Below, piece by piece: positions 9,152 through 17,109 of a stretch of 46,176 bases of DNA. The stretch comes from Stenotrophomonas lacuserhaii (GTDB lineage Bacteria; Pseudomonadota; Gammaproteobacteria; Xanthomonadales; Xanthomonadaceae). The number at the start of each line of letters is the position of its first letter. The first letter of the stretch is position 1. The position numbers were made by a program, and so were the translations under genes. The stretch lies in assembly GCF_014836545.1 (NCBI RefSeq), contig NZ_JACSQS010000015.1, positions 1-46,176 of the forward strand. Direction: 5' to 3'. Under the pieces are notes generated by a model, which saw nothing but the letters and a program-made list of their open reading frames with translations, did not search any database and had not been told where the DNA came from.

Positions 9152-9957
9152 GCGTGGGGCGCAGCGCCGAAGTGATCCAGCACCAGCACCGTGCTGCGGC
9201 CGGGCGTATGGCCCTGTTGCAGGGCGCGCGCCACGTAATCGATGGCGGCCTCGCAGGCGTTGGCCAGGCTCAGCCCGTTGCACAGCTGGGCGGCGATCGC
9301 CGACGCCAGCGTACAGCCGGTGCCGTGCGCGTCCACCGGCAGCCGGGCATGGACGAAGGTCTCGCTGCTCACGCCGTCGAAGAAGCGGTCGATGACCCGG
9401 TTGCCCTCGTGCAGGTGGCCGCCCTTGAGCAGCACCGCACCCGCACCCAGGTCCAGCAGCAGTGCCGCGGCGTGTTCGGCGTCATCGCCGTCGAGGATGC
9501 GCCGGCCGACCAGCAGCTCGGCTTCCGGCGTGTTCGGGGTGACCAGCGTGGCCAGCGGCAGCAGGCGCGTACGCAGCGCATCCAGCGCGCTGTCTTCCAG
9601 CAGGCGCGCGCCGCTGGTGGCGATCATCACCGGGTCCAGCACGATGTGCGGCGGGCGATGTTTCTCCAGTGCATCGGCCACGCAGTGGATCACCTCGGCG
9701 TTGGCCAACATGCCCAGCTTGACCGCATGCACGTCGAAATCATCGAAGCAGGCGGCGATCTGGGCCTGCAGGAACGCGATCGGTGGCACATGCACGGCGG
9801 TGACGCCGCGGGTGTTCTGCGCGGTAAGCGCGGCGATCGCCGAAAGGCCATGCACGCGGTGCGCGGCGAAGGCTTTCAGGTCGGCCTGGATGCCGGCACC
9901 ACCGCCGGAATCGGATCCGGCGATGGTGAGGGCGGAAGCGGGCGTGTTCGGGCTCAT
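9148..9957 (-). CDS. thiD: Hydroxymethylpyrimidine/phosphomethylpyrimidine kinase ThiD
   Basis: ThiD phosphorylates HMP and HMP-phosphate to HMP-pyrophosphate for thiamine synthesis. The 269-residue ribokinase-fold protein has the family start [19 protein letters not shown], the [14 protein letters not shown] motif, and the anion-hole motif [12 protein letters not shown] near the C-terminus. The ATG at 9957 is preferred over one at 9981 because a TACAAT -10 (9964-9969 on the minus strand) would start the transcript almost at the former and exclude the latter. The stop overlaps the hydrolase start. No TPP riboswitch is visible upstream. Confidence 0.93.
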   Translation of the reverse strand: MSPNTPASALTIAGSDSGGGAGIQADLKAFAAHRVHGLSAIAALTAQNTRGVTAVHVPPIAFLQAQIAACFDDFDVHAVKLGMLANAEVIHCVADALEKHRPPHIVLDPVMIATSGARLLEDSALDALRTRLLPLATLVTPNTPEAELLVGRRILDGDDAEHAAALLLDLGAGAVLLKGGHLHEGNRVIDRFFDGVSSETFVHARLPVDAHGTGCTLASAIAAQLCNGLSLANACEAAIDYVARALQQGHTPGRSTVLVLDHFGAAPHA

Positions 9958-9963
9958 GGGGCG

Positions 9964-9969
9964 ATTGTA
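9964..9969 (-). promoter_or_regulatory. Candidate thiD -10
   Basis: TACAAT on the minus strand ends six bases before the thiD ATG, which would give a leaderless transcript starting at or next to the A of the start codon. No good -35 is present. Confidence 0.4.
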
Positions 9970-10007
9970 GGGCCCTGCCATGCCCGCCTGCTCGATGGCA
10001 TCCGCTG

Positions 10008-10502
10008 CTAGCCCTGTTTGCCGCCGTTGGCATGGAACTCGGAGAACGTGCCGAGTTCCGGATCGAACACCGCGCCCCAGAACATCGACCCGCCATCGCA
10101 GGCGCGCATCGCCTCGCGTGCCGGGTTGAGGCCGCTGCCATCAGGCAGCTTGAAGGCATTGACGTAGATCAGCTCGCGGCCGTCGGCCTCGATCCCCACG
10201 TACTGCCGGTCGAAGTCCTGCGGTGCGCTGACCTGGCCCGCCAGCTGCGGCAGCTGGGCCTCCAGCTGTTCGATCTGCACGCGGCTGGGGGCCCAGTAGC
10301 CGGTCACCCGGCCGGCATCGCGGCCTGGGCTGGGGCGCGAGCAGGTGTCCAGTACCTGCGCGGCCACCACCGGGCGGGTCACCACCCAGGACTGTCCGGT
10401 CTTGACCGCCGTGGGAATGCTGGGCGGGCCCTGCACGGTGCTGCAGGCGCCCAGCAGGGCACCCGCAGCCAGTGGCAACAACACACGCGTCACTCGGTTC
10501 AT
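10008..10502 (-). CDS. Putative lipoprotein of unknown function
   Basis: The 164-residue product starts with a lipoprotein signal peptide (MNRVTRVLLPLAAGALLGAC) whose lipobox LGAC places the lipidated Cys at position 20. The residue after Cys is Ser, which favours outer-membrane sorting. The mature part has a Trp/Tyr-rich core (SWVVTRPVV, VTGYWAPS) and ends with SMFWGAVFDPELGTFSEFH. I do not recognise a family. Its ATG overlaps the end of the PIN-PhoH gene by four bases, so it is the second gene of that transcript. Confidence 0.8.
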   Translation of the reverse strand: MNRVTRVLLPLAAGALLGACSTVQGPPSIPTAVKTGQSWVVTRPVVAAQVLDTCSRPSPGRDAGRVTGYWAPSRVQIEQLEAQLPQLAGQVSAPQDFDRQYVGIEADGRELIYVNAFKLPDGSGLNPAREAMRACDGGSMFWGAVFDPELGTFSEFHANGGKQG

Positions 10503-11899
10503 AGCACCTCCGATGCATAGTCGGCCAGGCGTGAACGTTCGCCACGACGCAGCGTGATGTGCGCGCTGTGTGGCCAGTTCTTGAAGCGGTCTACCGCGTA
10601 GGTCAGGCCGGACGTGGTTTCGGTCAGGTAGGGCGTATCGATCTGTTCCACGTTGCCCAGGCAGACGATCTTGGTGCCTGGCCCGGCGCGGGTGATCAGG
10701 GTCTTCATCTGCTTCGGGGTGAGGTTCTGTGCTTCGTCCAGGATCAGGTAGCGCGACAGGAACGTGCGCCCGCGCATGAAGTTCATCGAACGGATCTTGA
10801 TCCGGCTGGCCAGCAGGTCGTTGGTCGCGGCGCGGCCCCACGAGCCGCCTTCCTGCGGCTGGGTCAGCACTTCCAGGTTGTCGGTCAGCGCGCCCATCCA
10901 CGGCGTCATCTTTTCTTCTTCGGTACCGGGCAGGAAGCCGATGTCCTCGCCGACGCTGACCGTGGCACGGGTCATGATGATTTCGCGGTAGCGCTGCTGG
11001 TCCAGGGTCTGCGCCAGGCCGGCGGCCAGTGCCAGCAGGGTCTTGCCGGTGCCGGCGGTACCGAGCAGGGTGACGAAGTCGATGTCCGGATCCATCAGCG
11101 CATTGAGCGCGAAGTTCTGTTCGCGGTTGCGCGCGCTGATGCCCCACACCGCATGGCTGCCATGGCGGAAATCATCGACCAGCGCCAGGTTGACCGTGTC
11201 ACCGGTGACCTTGCTGACGCGCAGCTCCACCTCGTCCTCGCCGGGCAGGTAGACGTACTGGTTGGGATACCAGTCCTCGTCTTCGTGCGCTTCCACTTCG
11301 TAATGCGAACGTCCCTTGTCGCTCCAGCTGCGCAGGTCGTTTGCGTGGCGCTTCCAGAAGTCTTCCGGCAGTTCGGTGGCGCCGGTATACAGCAGGCTGA
11401 AATCATCCAGCGCGCGGTCGTTCTCGTAGTCTTCGGACACGATACCGGCGATGGCCGCCTTGATCCGCAGGTTGATGTCCTTGGACACGAACACCACCGG
11501 CACCTCCGGTGATTCCTCCTGCAGGGCGAGGATCGCGCCGAGGATGGCGTTGTCCGGGATGACCTTGCCGAAGCTCTTGCCGGCGTCGAAGTGGCTGGTC
11601 TGGAAGCGCAGCTTGCCGGCGCTGTGGATGCCGCGCAGCTGCAGGCCGTTCGGTCGCTGCAGCGGGATGCCTTCGGCCAGGTTGTCCAGCCCGGACGCCT
11701 GTACCAGTTCATTGAGGAAACGGCTTACCTGGCGGGCGTTGCGGCTCGCTTCGGAGGTGCCCTTCTTGCCATTGTCCAGTTCTTCGATCACCTGCATCGG
11801 CAGGTAGACATCGTGCTCCTCGAATTTGAACAGCGCGGTGGGATCGTGCATCAGCACGTTGGTATCCAGCACGTAGATGCGCTTGCCTCGGGTCATCAT
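10499..11899 (-). CDS. PIN-PhoH ATPase (PhoH2 type)
   Basis: A 466-residue fusion of an N-terminal PIN ribonuclease-like domain (residues about 6-150, acidic residues Asp12, Glu39/Glu40 and Asp141 visible) and a PhoH-type RecA-fold ATPase with Walker A GTAGTGKT (280-287) and Walker B YLILDEAQN. Such PhoH2 proteins are known elsewhere as sequence-specific RNA helicase-ribonucleases; in actinobacteria they are paired with an antitoxin-like partner, which is not seen here. AGGAA lies 3 bases before the first ATG (11899) and 6 before the second (11896), so the true start may be the latter. The coupled downstream gene encodes a lipoprotein. Confidence 0.93.
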   Translation of the reverse strand: MMTRGKRIYVLDTNVLMHDPTALFKFEEHDVYLPMQVIEELDNGKKGTSEASRNARQVSRFLNELVQASGLDNLAEGIPLQRPNGLQLRGIHSAGKLRFQTSHFDAGKSFGKVIPDNAILGAILALQEESPEVPVVFVSKDINLRIKAAIAGIVSEDYENDRALDDFSLLYTGATELPEDFWKRHANDLRSWSDKGRSHYEVEAHEDEDWYPNQYVYLPGEDEVELRVSKVTGDTVNLALVDDFRHGSHAVWGISARNREQNFALNALMDPDIDFVTLLGTAGTGKTLLALAAGLAQTLDQQRYREIIMTRATVSVGEDIGFLPGTEEEKMTPWMGALTDNLEVLTQPQEGGSWGRAATNDLLASRIKIRSMNFMRGRTFLSRYLILDEAQNLTPKQMKTLITRAGPGTKIVCLGNVEQIDTPYLTETTSGLTYAVDRFKNWPHSAHITLRRGERSRLADYASEVL

Positions 11900-11981
11900 C
11901 GGTTCCTGGTGGACGGGCAGGGGAAAACCACCCCGGCCTGCACGCGGGCAGGGAGGTGGCGGACGAAGTAGGCGATGGGAG

Positions 11982-12461
11982 TCACTGTGCCTGGGCGGCC
12001 TTCAGTGCGTGGAGCACCGCATCGGCATGGCCGGCGACCTTGAGCTTGCGCCAGGACTGCACGATGCGGCTTTCCGGGGAAACCAGGAAGGTGCTGCGTT
12101 CAATGCCGCGCACCTGCTTGCCGTACATGCTCTTCAGCTTGATCACGTCGAAGGCGCTGCACAGCGCCTCATCGCTGTCACTGACCAGCGGGAAGCGGAA
12201 ACCCTGCTTGGTGCAGAAATTGTCGTGCGATTTCACCGAGTCGCGCGAAACACCGAGGACCACCGCGCCGGCCTGCTCGAACTGCGGCAGCAGGGCATTG
12301 AAATCGAGGCCTTCGGTGATGCAGCCCGGGGTGCTGTCCTTCGGGTAGAAGTACAGCACCAGCCATTGGCCGGCGAAGTCGCCGAGGGTGGCGTGGGCAC
12401 CGCCGGACAGTGCCAGCGGGAGGGACAGGGTGGTGCGGTCCAGGGTGTCGCCGTTGTTCAT
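11982..12461 (-). CDS. bcp: Thiol peroxidase Bcp/PrxQ
   Basis: A peroxiredoxin that reduces hydrogen and organic peroxides with thioredoxin. The 159-residue protein has the peroxidatic Cys47 in STPGCITEG. The resolving Cys found five residues later in the E. coli type is absent; Cys83 (DNFCTKQGF) is the candidate resolving residue, as in PrxQ proteins with the second Cys in helix 3. The start at 12461 has AAGGA four bases upstream. It is separated from the PIN-PhoH gene by 82 bases. Confidence 0.93.
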   Translation of the reverse strand: MNNGDTLDRTTLSLPLALSGGAHATLGDFAGQWLVLYFYPKDSTPGCITEGLDFNALLPQFEQAGAVVLGVSRDSVKSHDNFCTKQGFRFPLVSDSDEALCSAFDVIKLKSMYGKQVRGIERSTFLVSPESRIVQSWRKLKVAGHADAVLHALKAAQAQ

Positions 12462-12491
12462 GGGGTCCTTGCAGAGCCTGGGTGGAGCGTA

Positions 12492-12513
12492 CATCGAGCA
12501 CGCTCGACGCTAC
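12492..12513 (-). repeat. SMAG/REP-type palindrome
   Basis: Read on the minus strand, GTAG is followed by CGTCGAGC and GCTCGATG with a 2-base loop. It sits between bcp and the gcvR-like gene. A separate 12-base perfect palindrome, GTTTCATGAAAC, lies next to it at 12515-12526. Confidence 0.7.
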
Positions 12514-12560
12514 CGTTTCATGAAACATCGCACGCCCGTGACGGACGTGCGAAAAAACAG

Positions 12561-13121
12561 TCAGAACTTCATCGGATCCATGATCGCGTCCAGGTTCAGG
12601 TGGTCGCAGAACTCCAGGAAATCATCGCGCAGCGCGGCGATGTGCATGTTCGCCGGAACGCCGATGGTGACCTGCGCGCTGAACATCTCCGCGCCGGTCT
12701 GCATCGCGCGGTAGCGGGTGCTCTGCAGGCTTTCGATGGTGATGCCCTGGCGGTCGAAGAAATCGGCCAGTTGGAACAGGATCCCCGGCTTGTCGGCGGC
12801 GATCACTTCCACGATGTAGGGCAGCAGGTTGGACTGTGCCTGCTTGGCTTCGGTGCGGTACCAGACCAGCTTGAGGCCTTCTTCGCGCTCCAGACGGGTC
12901 AGCATGGCCTCCAGCTTGGCCACCGAATCCCAGGAGCCGGTCGCCAGCGCGGTGACCGAAACATCGCGGCCCACCGTGGACAGGCGTGCGTCCACCAGGT
13001 TGCAGCCGCTGTCAGCGATGCGGCGGGTGACGGGCAGCAGGGGGGACTCCGGATGCGTCGTGTAGGCGTTGATCAGGAGATGGTTTTCGCTGGGCGAAGG
13101 GCGCGGGGTGGTGTCGGTCAA
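12561..13121 (-). CDS. Glycine cleavage regulator-like ACT protein (GcvR family)
   Basis: A 186-residue protein with two ACT domains (about 12-85 and 98-180), the second containing ADKPGILFQLADFFDRQGI. The family includes GcvR, which binds glycine and restrains GcvA at the glycine-cleavage operon. No gcvA or gcv genes are in the window. The start is taken as the TTG at 13121 (MTDTTPRPSP), since upstream codons look non-coding and a GGAA lies five bases before it; an ATG alternative is absent near the family N-terminus. It is divergent from dapA. A role in glycine regulation is inferred from the family only. Confidence 0.82.
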   Translation of the reverse strand: MTDTTPRPSPSENHLLINAYTTHPESPLLPVTRRIADSGCNLVDARLSTVGRDVSVTALATGSWDSVAKLEAMLTRLEREEGLKLVWYRTEAKQAQSNLLPYIVEVIAADKPGILFQLADFFDRQGITIESLQSTRYRAMQTGAEMFSAQVTIGVPANMHIAALRDDFLEFCDHLNLDAIMDPMKF

Positions 13122-13285
13122 GGCGATTCCGGGTAATGCGTGCGTGAGTCTGAATGCCCCCAACGGGCGGGGATTCACCGGTGCCCAGCATACTTGCCCG
13201 CGCTTTCGCGCCGCAAGTAACATGCAGGGCGGCCGGTGCTCCCTGCCGTCCGGTTTCTCCCCCCTACAGCCACGAGCAGCACGCC

Positions 13286-14179
13286 TTGTCCCTTTCCGGC
13301 CTCATCACCGCGCTGGCGACCCCCTTCCGGGCCGACGGCTCCCTCGACACCGATGGTTGGCAGCGCCTGCTGCACCTGCAGCTGGAAGGAGGCGTGCACG
13401 GCGTGGTCGTGGCGGGCTCCACCGGCGAAGCGTCCACCTTGTCCGATACGGAATACGACCAGCTGCTGGCCAGCGCGGTCGAGCGCATCGCCGGCCGCGT
13501 GCCGGTACTGGCCGGCACCGGCTTGTCCGGCACCGCCAGGACCATCGAACAGACCCGCCGCGCCGCCGCGGCCGGGGCGACCCACGCGCTGGTGGTGACC
13601 CCGCCCTACGTGCGTCCGACCCAGGCCGGGCTGATCGCGCATTACCGCGCCGTGGCCGACCACGGTGGCCTGCCGGTGGTGCTGTACAACGTGCCCGGCC
13701 GCACCGGCTGCGACATGCTGCCGGAAACCGTGGCCGAGCTGGCTGGCCATCCGAACATCGTCGGCATCAAGGAAGCGGTGGGTGACAACGGCCGGGTGAA
13801 GGCGCTGCTGGCGTTGCGCAGCGCCGACTTCGCCATCCTCAGCGGCGATGACGGCACCGCCGCGCGCTCGATCCAGGCCGGGATGGACGGGCTGATCTCG
13901 GTAGGCTCCAACGCGCTGCCGGGTGCTTACCGCCGCATGTGCGAGCTTGCCGCCGCCCACGATCATGATGCGACCGGAAGCTGGGACGCGCGCCTGCAGC
14001 CGTTCCATGATTTCTGTGGTGTCGAACCGAATCCGATCCCGGTCAAGGCGTTGTTGCGCCGGATCGGCATCGGCCATGACCTGCGCCTGCCGTTGCTGCC
14101 GCTGTCGGCAGCACACCAGCCCGCGGCCGAGCATCTGGCCGGCGACATCGCCGCGCTCGAAGCCCTTTCCAGCCACTGA
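13286..14179 (+). CDS. dapA: 4-hydroxy-tetrahydrodipicolinate synthase
   Basis: DapA condenses pyruvate with aspartate semialdehyde, the first step towards lysine and diaminopimelate. The 297-residue TIM barrel has the Schiff-base Lys162 (NIVGIKEA), the GSTGE motif at 44-48, and VLYNVPGRT with the catalytic Tyr134 and Arg139. The start is a TTG at 13286 giving the family N-terminus [14 protein letters not shown]; upstream in-frame ATGs (13154) would add a long unrelated extension. It is followed after 28 bases by a BamC-like lipoprotein gene, the same neighbour as in E. coli. Confidence 0.95.
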   Translation: MSLSGLITALATPFRADGSLDTDGWQRLLHLQLEGGVHGVVVAGSTGEASTLSDTEYDQLLASAVERIAGRVPVLAGTGLSGTARTIEQTRRAAAAGATHALVVTPPYVRPTQAGLIAHYRAVADHGGLPVVLYNVPGRTGCDMLPETVAELAGHPNIVGIKEAVGDNGRVKALLALRSADFAILSGDDGTAARSIQAGMDGLISVGSNALPGAYRRMCELAAAHDHDATGSWDARLQPFHDFCGVEPNPIPVKALLRRIGIGHDLRLPLLPLSAAHQPAAEHLAGDIAALEALSSH

Positions 14180-14207
14180 CCCCCTCGTGGCTTTCCAGGA
14201 GATTCCC

Positions 14208-14756
14208 ATGCGTCAATCCGTTTCCACCTTCCGCGTGCTGTCCATCGCGATCCTTGCCCTGGGCACCGTCGTGGCCACCACCGGCTGCTTCAAGAAGGGT
14301 GCGCGCGGCGATTACGCGCTGGCACCGGAAGTGCGCCCGCTGGAAGTCCCGCCGGACCTGACCGCACCGGCGGGTGCCGGCAAGGCCGCCACCACCGGTG
14401 AGACCGGCTCGGTGCTGGCCTCGCAGGCGTCGCGTCCGGCCCCGGCCGCTGCCGCGGGCCAGGCCCCGGCCGCGCCGGCCAACAATGCGTCCGGCTTCAA
14501 CGTCACCGCTGGCAAGGACCAGGCCTTCACCGACGTCGGTACCGCACTGGAGGCCATCGAAGGGCTGACCATCGCCACCCGCGCCCAGTTGCTGGGTTCC
14601 TACGACGTGGCCTTCGAAGGCAGCAACTTCCTGGTACGTGTCGTGGCGGTCAACGGCGGCTCGTACGTGTCGGCGGTCGATCCGCGTGGCCTGCCGGCTA
14701 CCGCCGATGCGCCGGTCAAGCTGATCGCTGCGTTGAAGGCCAAGCTGGCTCCCTGA
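14208..14756 (+). CDS. Short BamC-like lipoprotein
   Basis: A 182-residue predicted lipoprotein with a signal peptide and lipid-anchored Cys27 (TTGC, a loose lipobox). The mature N-terminus carries RPLEVPPDLTAP, which resembles the unstructured BamC segment that threads onto BamD. After an Ala/Pro-rich linker (about 60-95) there is one small folded domain (about 98-182). E. coli BamC (NlpB) is about 344 residues with two folded domains and is likewise encoded after dapA, so this looks like a one-domain version. AGGAG lies seven bases before the ATG. It is probably part of, or accessory to, the BAM outer-membrane assembly machine; this is an inference. Confidence 0.7.
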   Translation: MRQSVSTFRVLSIAILALGTVVATTGCFKKGARGDYALAPEVRPLEVPPDLTAPAGAGKAATTGETGSVLASQASRPAPAAAAGQAPAAPANNASGFNVTAGKDQAFTDVGTALEAIEGLTIATRAQLLGSYDVAFEGSNFLVRVVAVNGGSYVSAVDPRGLPATADAPVKLIAALKAKLAP

Positions 14757-14786
14757 CCCGCGCCCGCCTTGGCGGGGCTGGCGGCA

Positions 14787-14826
14787 GCAACGAAGAAGGG
14801 CGCCCTCCGGCGCCCTTCTTCGTTGC
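14787..14826. terminator. Bidirectional terminator hairpin
   Basis: An 18-base perfect stem (14787-14804 with 14809-14826, ends GCAACGAAG and CTTCGTTGC) with a CTCC loop lies between the convergent BamC-like gene and ferredoxin. It lacks a long T tract but is by far the strongest hairpin between these genes and probably ends both transcripts. Confidence 0.75.
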
Positions 14827-14838
14827 CGTGCGCGGGGT

Positions 14839-15162
14839 TCAGCGCTCCAGCAGCGGCAGTTTGTCCGGCTTGCCATCCCAGTCGCCGGCATCGGCAGGCG
14901 GTTCCTTGCGCACGGTCAGCACCGGCCATTCCTTCGCCAGTTCCGCGTTCAACCCCACGAACACTTCCTGTCCAGCCGGGACGTCGTCTTCGGGGAAGAT
15001 CGCGTTGACCGGGCATTCGGGTTCGCACAGGGTGCAGTCGATGCACTCATCCGGATCGATCACCAGGAAGTTCGGGCCTTCGTGGAAGCAGTCCACGGGG
15101 CACACTTCCACGCAATCGGTGTGCTTGCACTTGATGCAGTTTTCAGTGACGACAAAGGGCAT
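14839..15162 (-). CDS. fdxA: 7Fe ferredoxin (3Fe-4S/4Fe-4S)
   Basis: The 107-residue protein matches the Azotobacter FdI type. Cysteines at 9, 12, 17, 21 and 25 and at 40, 43, 46 and 50 occupy the pattern for one [3Fe-4S] and one [4Fe-4S] cluster ([14 protein letters not shown] and [12 protein letters not shown]), followed by a C-terminal extension. It is a cytoplasmic electron carrier; its partner cannot be named from here. A TAGAAT hexamer about 30 bases upstream on the minus strand may be its -10. Its upstream neighbourhood is cut by the poly-G/poly-C block. Confidence 0.95.
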   Translation of the reverse strand: MPFVVTENCIKCKHTDCVEVCPVDCFHEGPNFLVIDPDECIDCTLCEPECPVNAIFPEDDVPAGQEVFVGLNAELAKEWPVLTVRKEPPADAGDWDGKPDKLPLLER

Positions 15163-15278
15163 GGGGGGAGGTAGATCCGTCTTTCAAGCCGCTAATTCTA
15201 GAACAGGTTGGGGTGGGGGTGGTCGAACCGGTGGAACCCGCTGGCGGCTGGCGGGTTGTGTGGACGCGGTGTCTGGGT

Positions 15279-15373
<95 letters not shown>

Positions 15374-15419
15374 ACCCTCTGACAGGTTCCGGGTGCTGCA
15401 ACCACGCGGTAGACAGGCA

Positions 15420-15460
15420 GGGGTCAGAGTCCTTTCGAGGAGCGAAAGGACTCTGACCCC
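15420..15460. repeat. Perfect 18-base inverted repeat
   Basis: GGGGTCAGAGTCCTTTCG (15420-15437) and its exact reverse complement (15443-15460) flank a 5-base loop. There is no T tract. The outer GGGGTC/GACCCC part recurs in the hairpin after panC (23728-23741). It looks like a dispersed repeat rather than a gene-specific terminator. Confidence 0.8.
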
Positions 15461-15531
15461 GTGCGGGAGGCGGTCCGGCCGTGGGATTTGATGCACTGCA
15501 CATTGCCACGTGGGATCGGGGCGGCAACACT

Positions 15532-15553
15532 CGATGTCCATCGGTGGACATCG
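15532..15553 (+). promoter_or_regulatory. Palindrome upstream of xylB
   Basis: CGATGTCCA (15532-15540) and TGGACATCG (15545-15553) form a perfect 9-base inverted repeat with a 4-base centre, 18 bases before the proposed xylB start. It is a candidate operator for the xylose operon, but the upstream region is interrupted by the artefact and no regulator gene is seen. Confidence 0.4.
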
Positions 15554-15570
15554 CGACGTGGGAGTGGCGG

Positions 15571-17088
15571 GTGCGGCAGGAAAGCAGCGGGGAAGGGGCG
15601 GTCTATCTGGGAATCGACGCGGGGACGCAGAGCCTGAAAGTACTGGCTTACGACCCGGCAGCACGCCAGGTGGTGGGCCAGCAGTCGCGTTCGCTGGCGC
15701 TGGACAGCGGCGAGGATGGCAGTCGCGAACAGGACGCGGCCAGTTGGACCCGGGCCCTGCAGGAATGCGTGCTGGGGCTGCCGAAAGCGGTGCGTGCGCG
15801 GGTCAGGGGACTGGCGGTGTCGGGCCAGCAGCACGGCCTGGTGGCGCTGGCCGCCGATGATTCGGTGCTGGCACCGGTCAAGCTGTGGTGCGATACCAGC
15901 AGTACCGCCGAGTGCGATGCGATCACCGCCGCCGTCGGTGGTGAAAGCGCGTGTATCGCCGCGTCCGGCAATCCGCTGCGGGTGGGCTATACCGCCTCCA
16001 AGCTGCCGTGGACCAGGCAGCACCGGCCGCAGGCCTACGCAGCGTTGGACGGCATCGCGTTGCCGCACGATTACCTCAACCTGTGGCTGACCGGCGCGCG
16101 CTTCATGGAGTGCGGGGATGCTTCGGGCACCGGCTGGCTGGATATCCGCACGCGGCAGTGGTCGCCGACGATGCTGGCGGCGACCGATCCGGATCGCGAT
16201 CTCGCCGCGCTGCTGCCGCCGCTGGTCGCTGCGGATGCCACCTTCGCCCTGCTGCCTGCAATAGCCGATGCCCTCGGGCTGTCGGCCGGGGTGCGGGTGG
16301 CGGTCGGCGGCGGGGACAACATGATGGCGGCGATCGGCACCGGTGCGGTGCGCGAAGGGCGCCTGAGCATGAGCCTGGGCACGTCGGGCACGCTGTTTGC
16401 CTGGAGCGCCAGCCCGAAGATCGATCCGCAGGGGCGCTGGGCCGCGTTCTGTGCCTCCGATGGCGGCTGGCTGCCGCTGATCTGCACGATGAACTGCACG
16501 GTTGCCACCAACCAGCTGGCCACCCTGCTTGGCCTGCACCACGGCCAGGCCGAGGCGCTGCTGCAGGCCAGCCAGCCCGGCGCGGCAGGGCTGGTGCTGC
16601 TGCCGTTCTTCAACGGCGAGCGCAGCCCGGACCTGCCGCTGGCCAAGGGCGCCCTGCACGGCGTGGACCTGCACAACCTGTCCCCGGCCAACCTGTATCG
16701 CGCGGCGATGGAGGGTGCCAGCTACAGCCTGAAACTGGGCTATGACGCGATGCGCGAGGCGGGCCTGCAGGGGGCACGGGTGGTGCTCACCGGTGGCGGC
16801 GCCAACAGCGGCGCCTGGCGCCAGCTGATCGCCGATCTGTTCCAGTTGCCGGTCGAAGTGCCGGTGCAGGCGGAAGGCGCGGCCTTCGGTGCGGCGCTGC
16901 AGGCGGCTTGGGCCTGCGCTGGCGCCCGCATGCCGCTGGCCGATCTGGTCGATGCGCATGTGGTGTTCGACCCGGCCCTGTCAGCGCAGCCCGATCCCGT
17001 CCGCGGTGCCGCGTATGCGCGCGGCTACCAGCGTTTCAACCATTACCTGCAGGCCTCGCTGCCGTTGTACCGCCAGCGCCTGCCCTGA
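15571..17088 (+). CDS. xylB: Xylulokinase
   Basis: XylB phosphorylates D-xylulose to xylulose 5-phosphate. The product is a FGGY-family kinase of 505 residues from the chosen GTG, near the usual 480-500. Visible motifs are the N-terminal YLGIDAGTQSLK, the substrate-binding SGQQHG, the GGGDN segment with the catalytic Asp, and the C-terminal signature region VVLTGGGANSGAWRQL. The start at 15571 has GGGAG about six bases upstream; a GTG at 15481 would add 30 residues with repeated IATW segments that look non-coding. It heads xylB-xylA-transporter. Confidence 0.94.
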   Translation: MRQESSGEGAVYLGIDAGTQSLKVLAYDPAARQVVGQQSRSLALDSGEDGSREQDAASWTRALQECVLGLPKAVRARVRGLAVSGQQHGLVALAADDSVLAPVKLWCDTSSTAECDAITAAVGGESACIAASGNPLRVGYTASKLPWTRQHRPQAYAALDGIALPHDYLNLWLTGARFMECGDASGTGWLDIRTRQWSPTMLAATDPDRDLAALLPPLVAADATFALLPAIADALGLSAGVRVAVGGGDNMMAAIGTGAVREGRLSMSLGTSGTLFAWSASPKIDPQGRWAAFCASDGGWLPLICTMNCTVATNQLATLLGLHHGQAEALLQASQPGAAGLVLLPFFNGERSPDLPLAKGALHGVDLHNLSPANLYRAAMEGASYSLKLGYDAMREAGLQGARVVLTGGGANSGAWRQLIADLFQLPVEVPVQAEGAAFGAALQAAWACAGARMPLADLVDAHVVFDPALSAQPDPVRGAAYARGYQRFNHYLQASLPLYRQRLP

Positions 17089-17109
17089 TTTCCCCCAGAG
17101 GATGTTGCC

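Noticed and set aside
12534..12560. Intrinsic terminator after the gcvR-like gene
   Set aside because: The hairpin is there, but on the minus strand the T run precedes rather than follows it.
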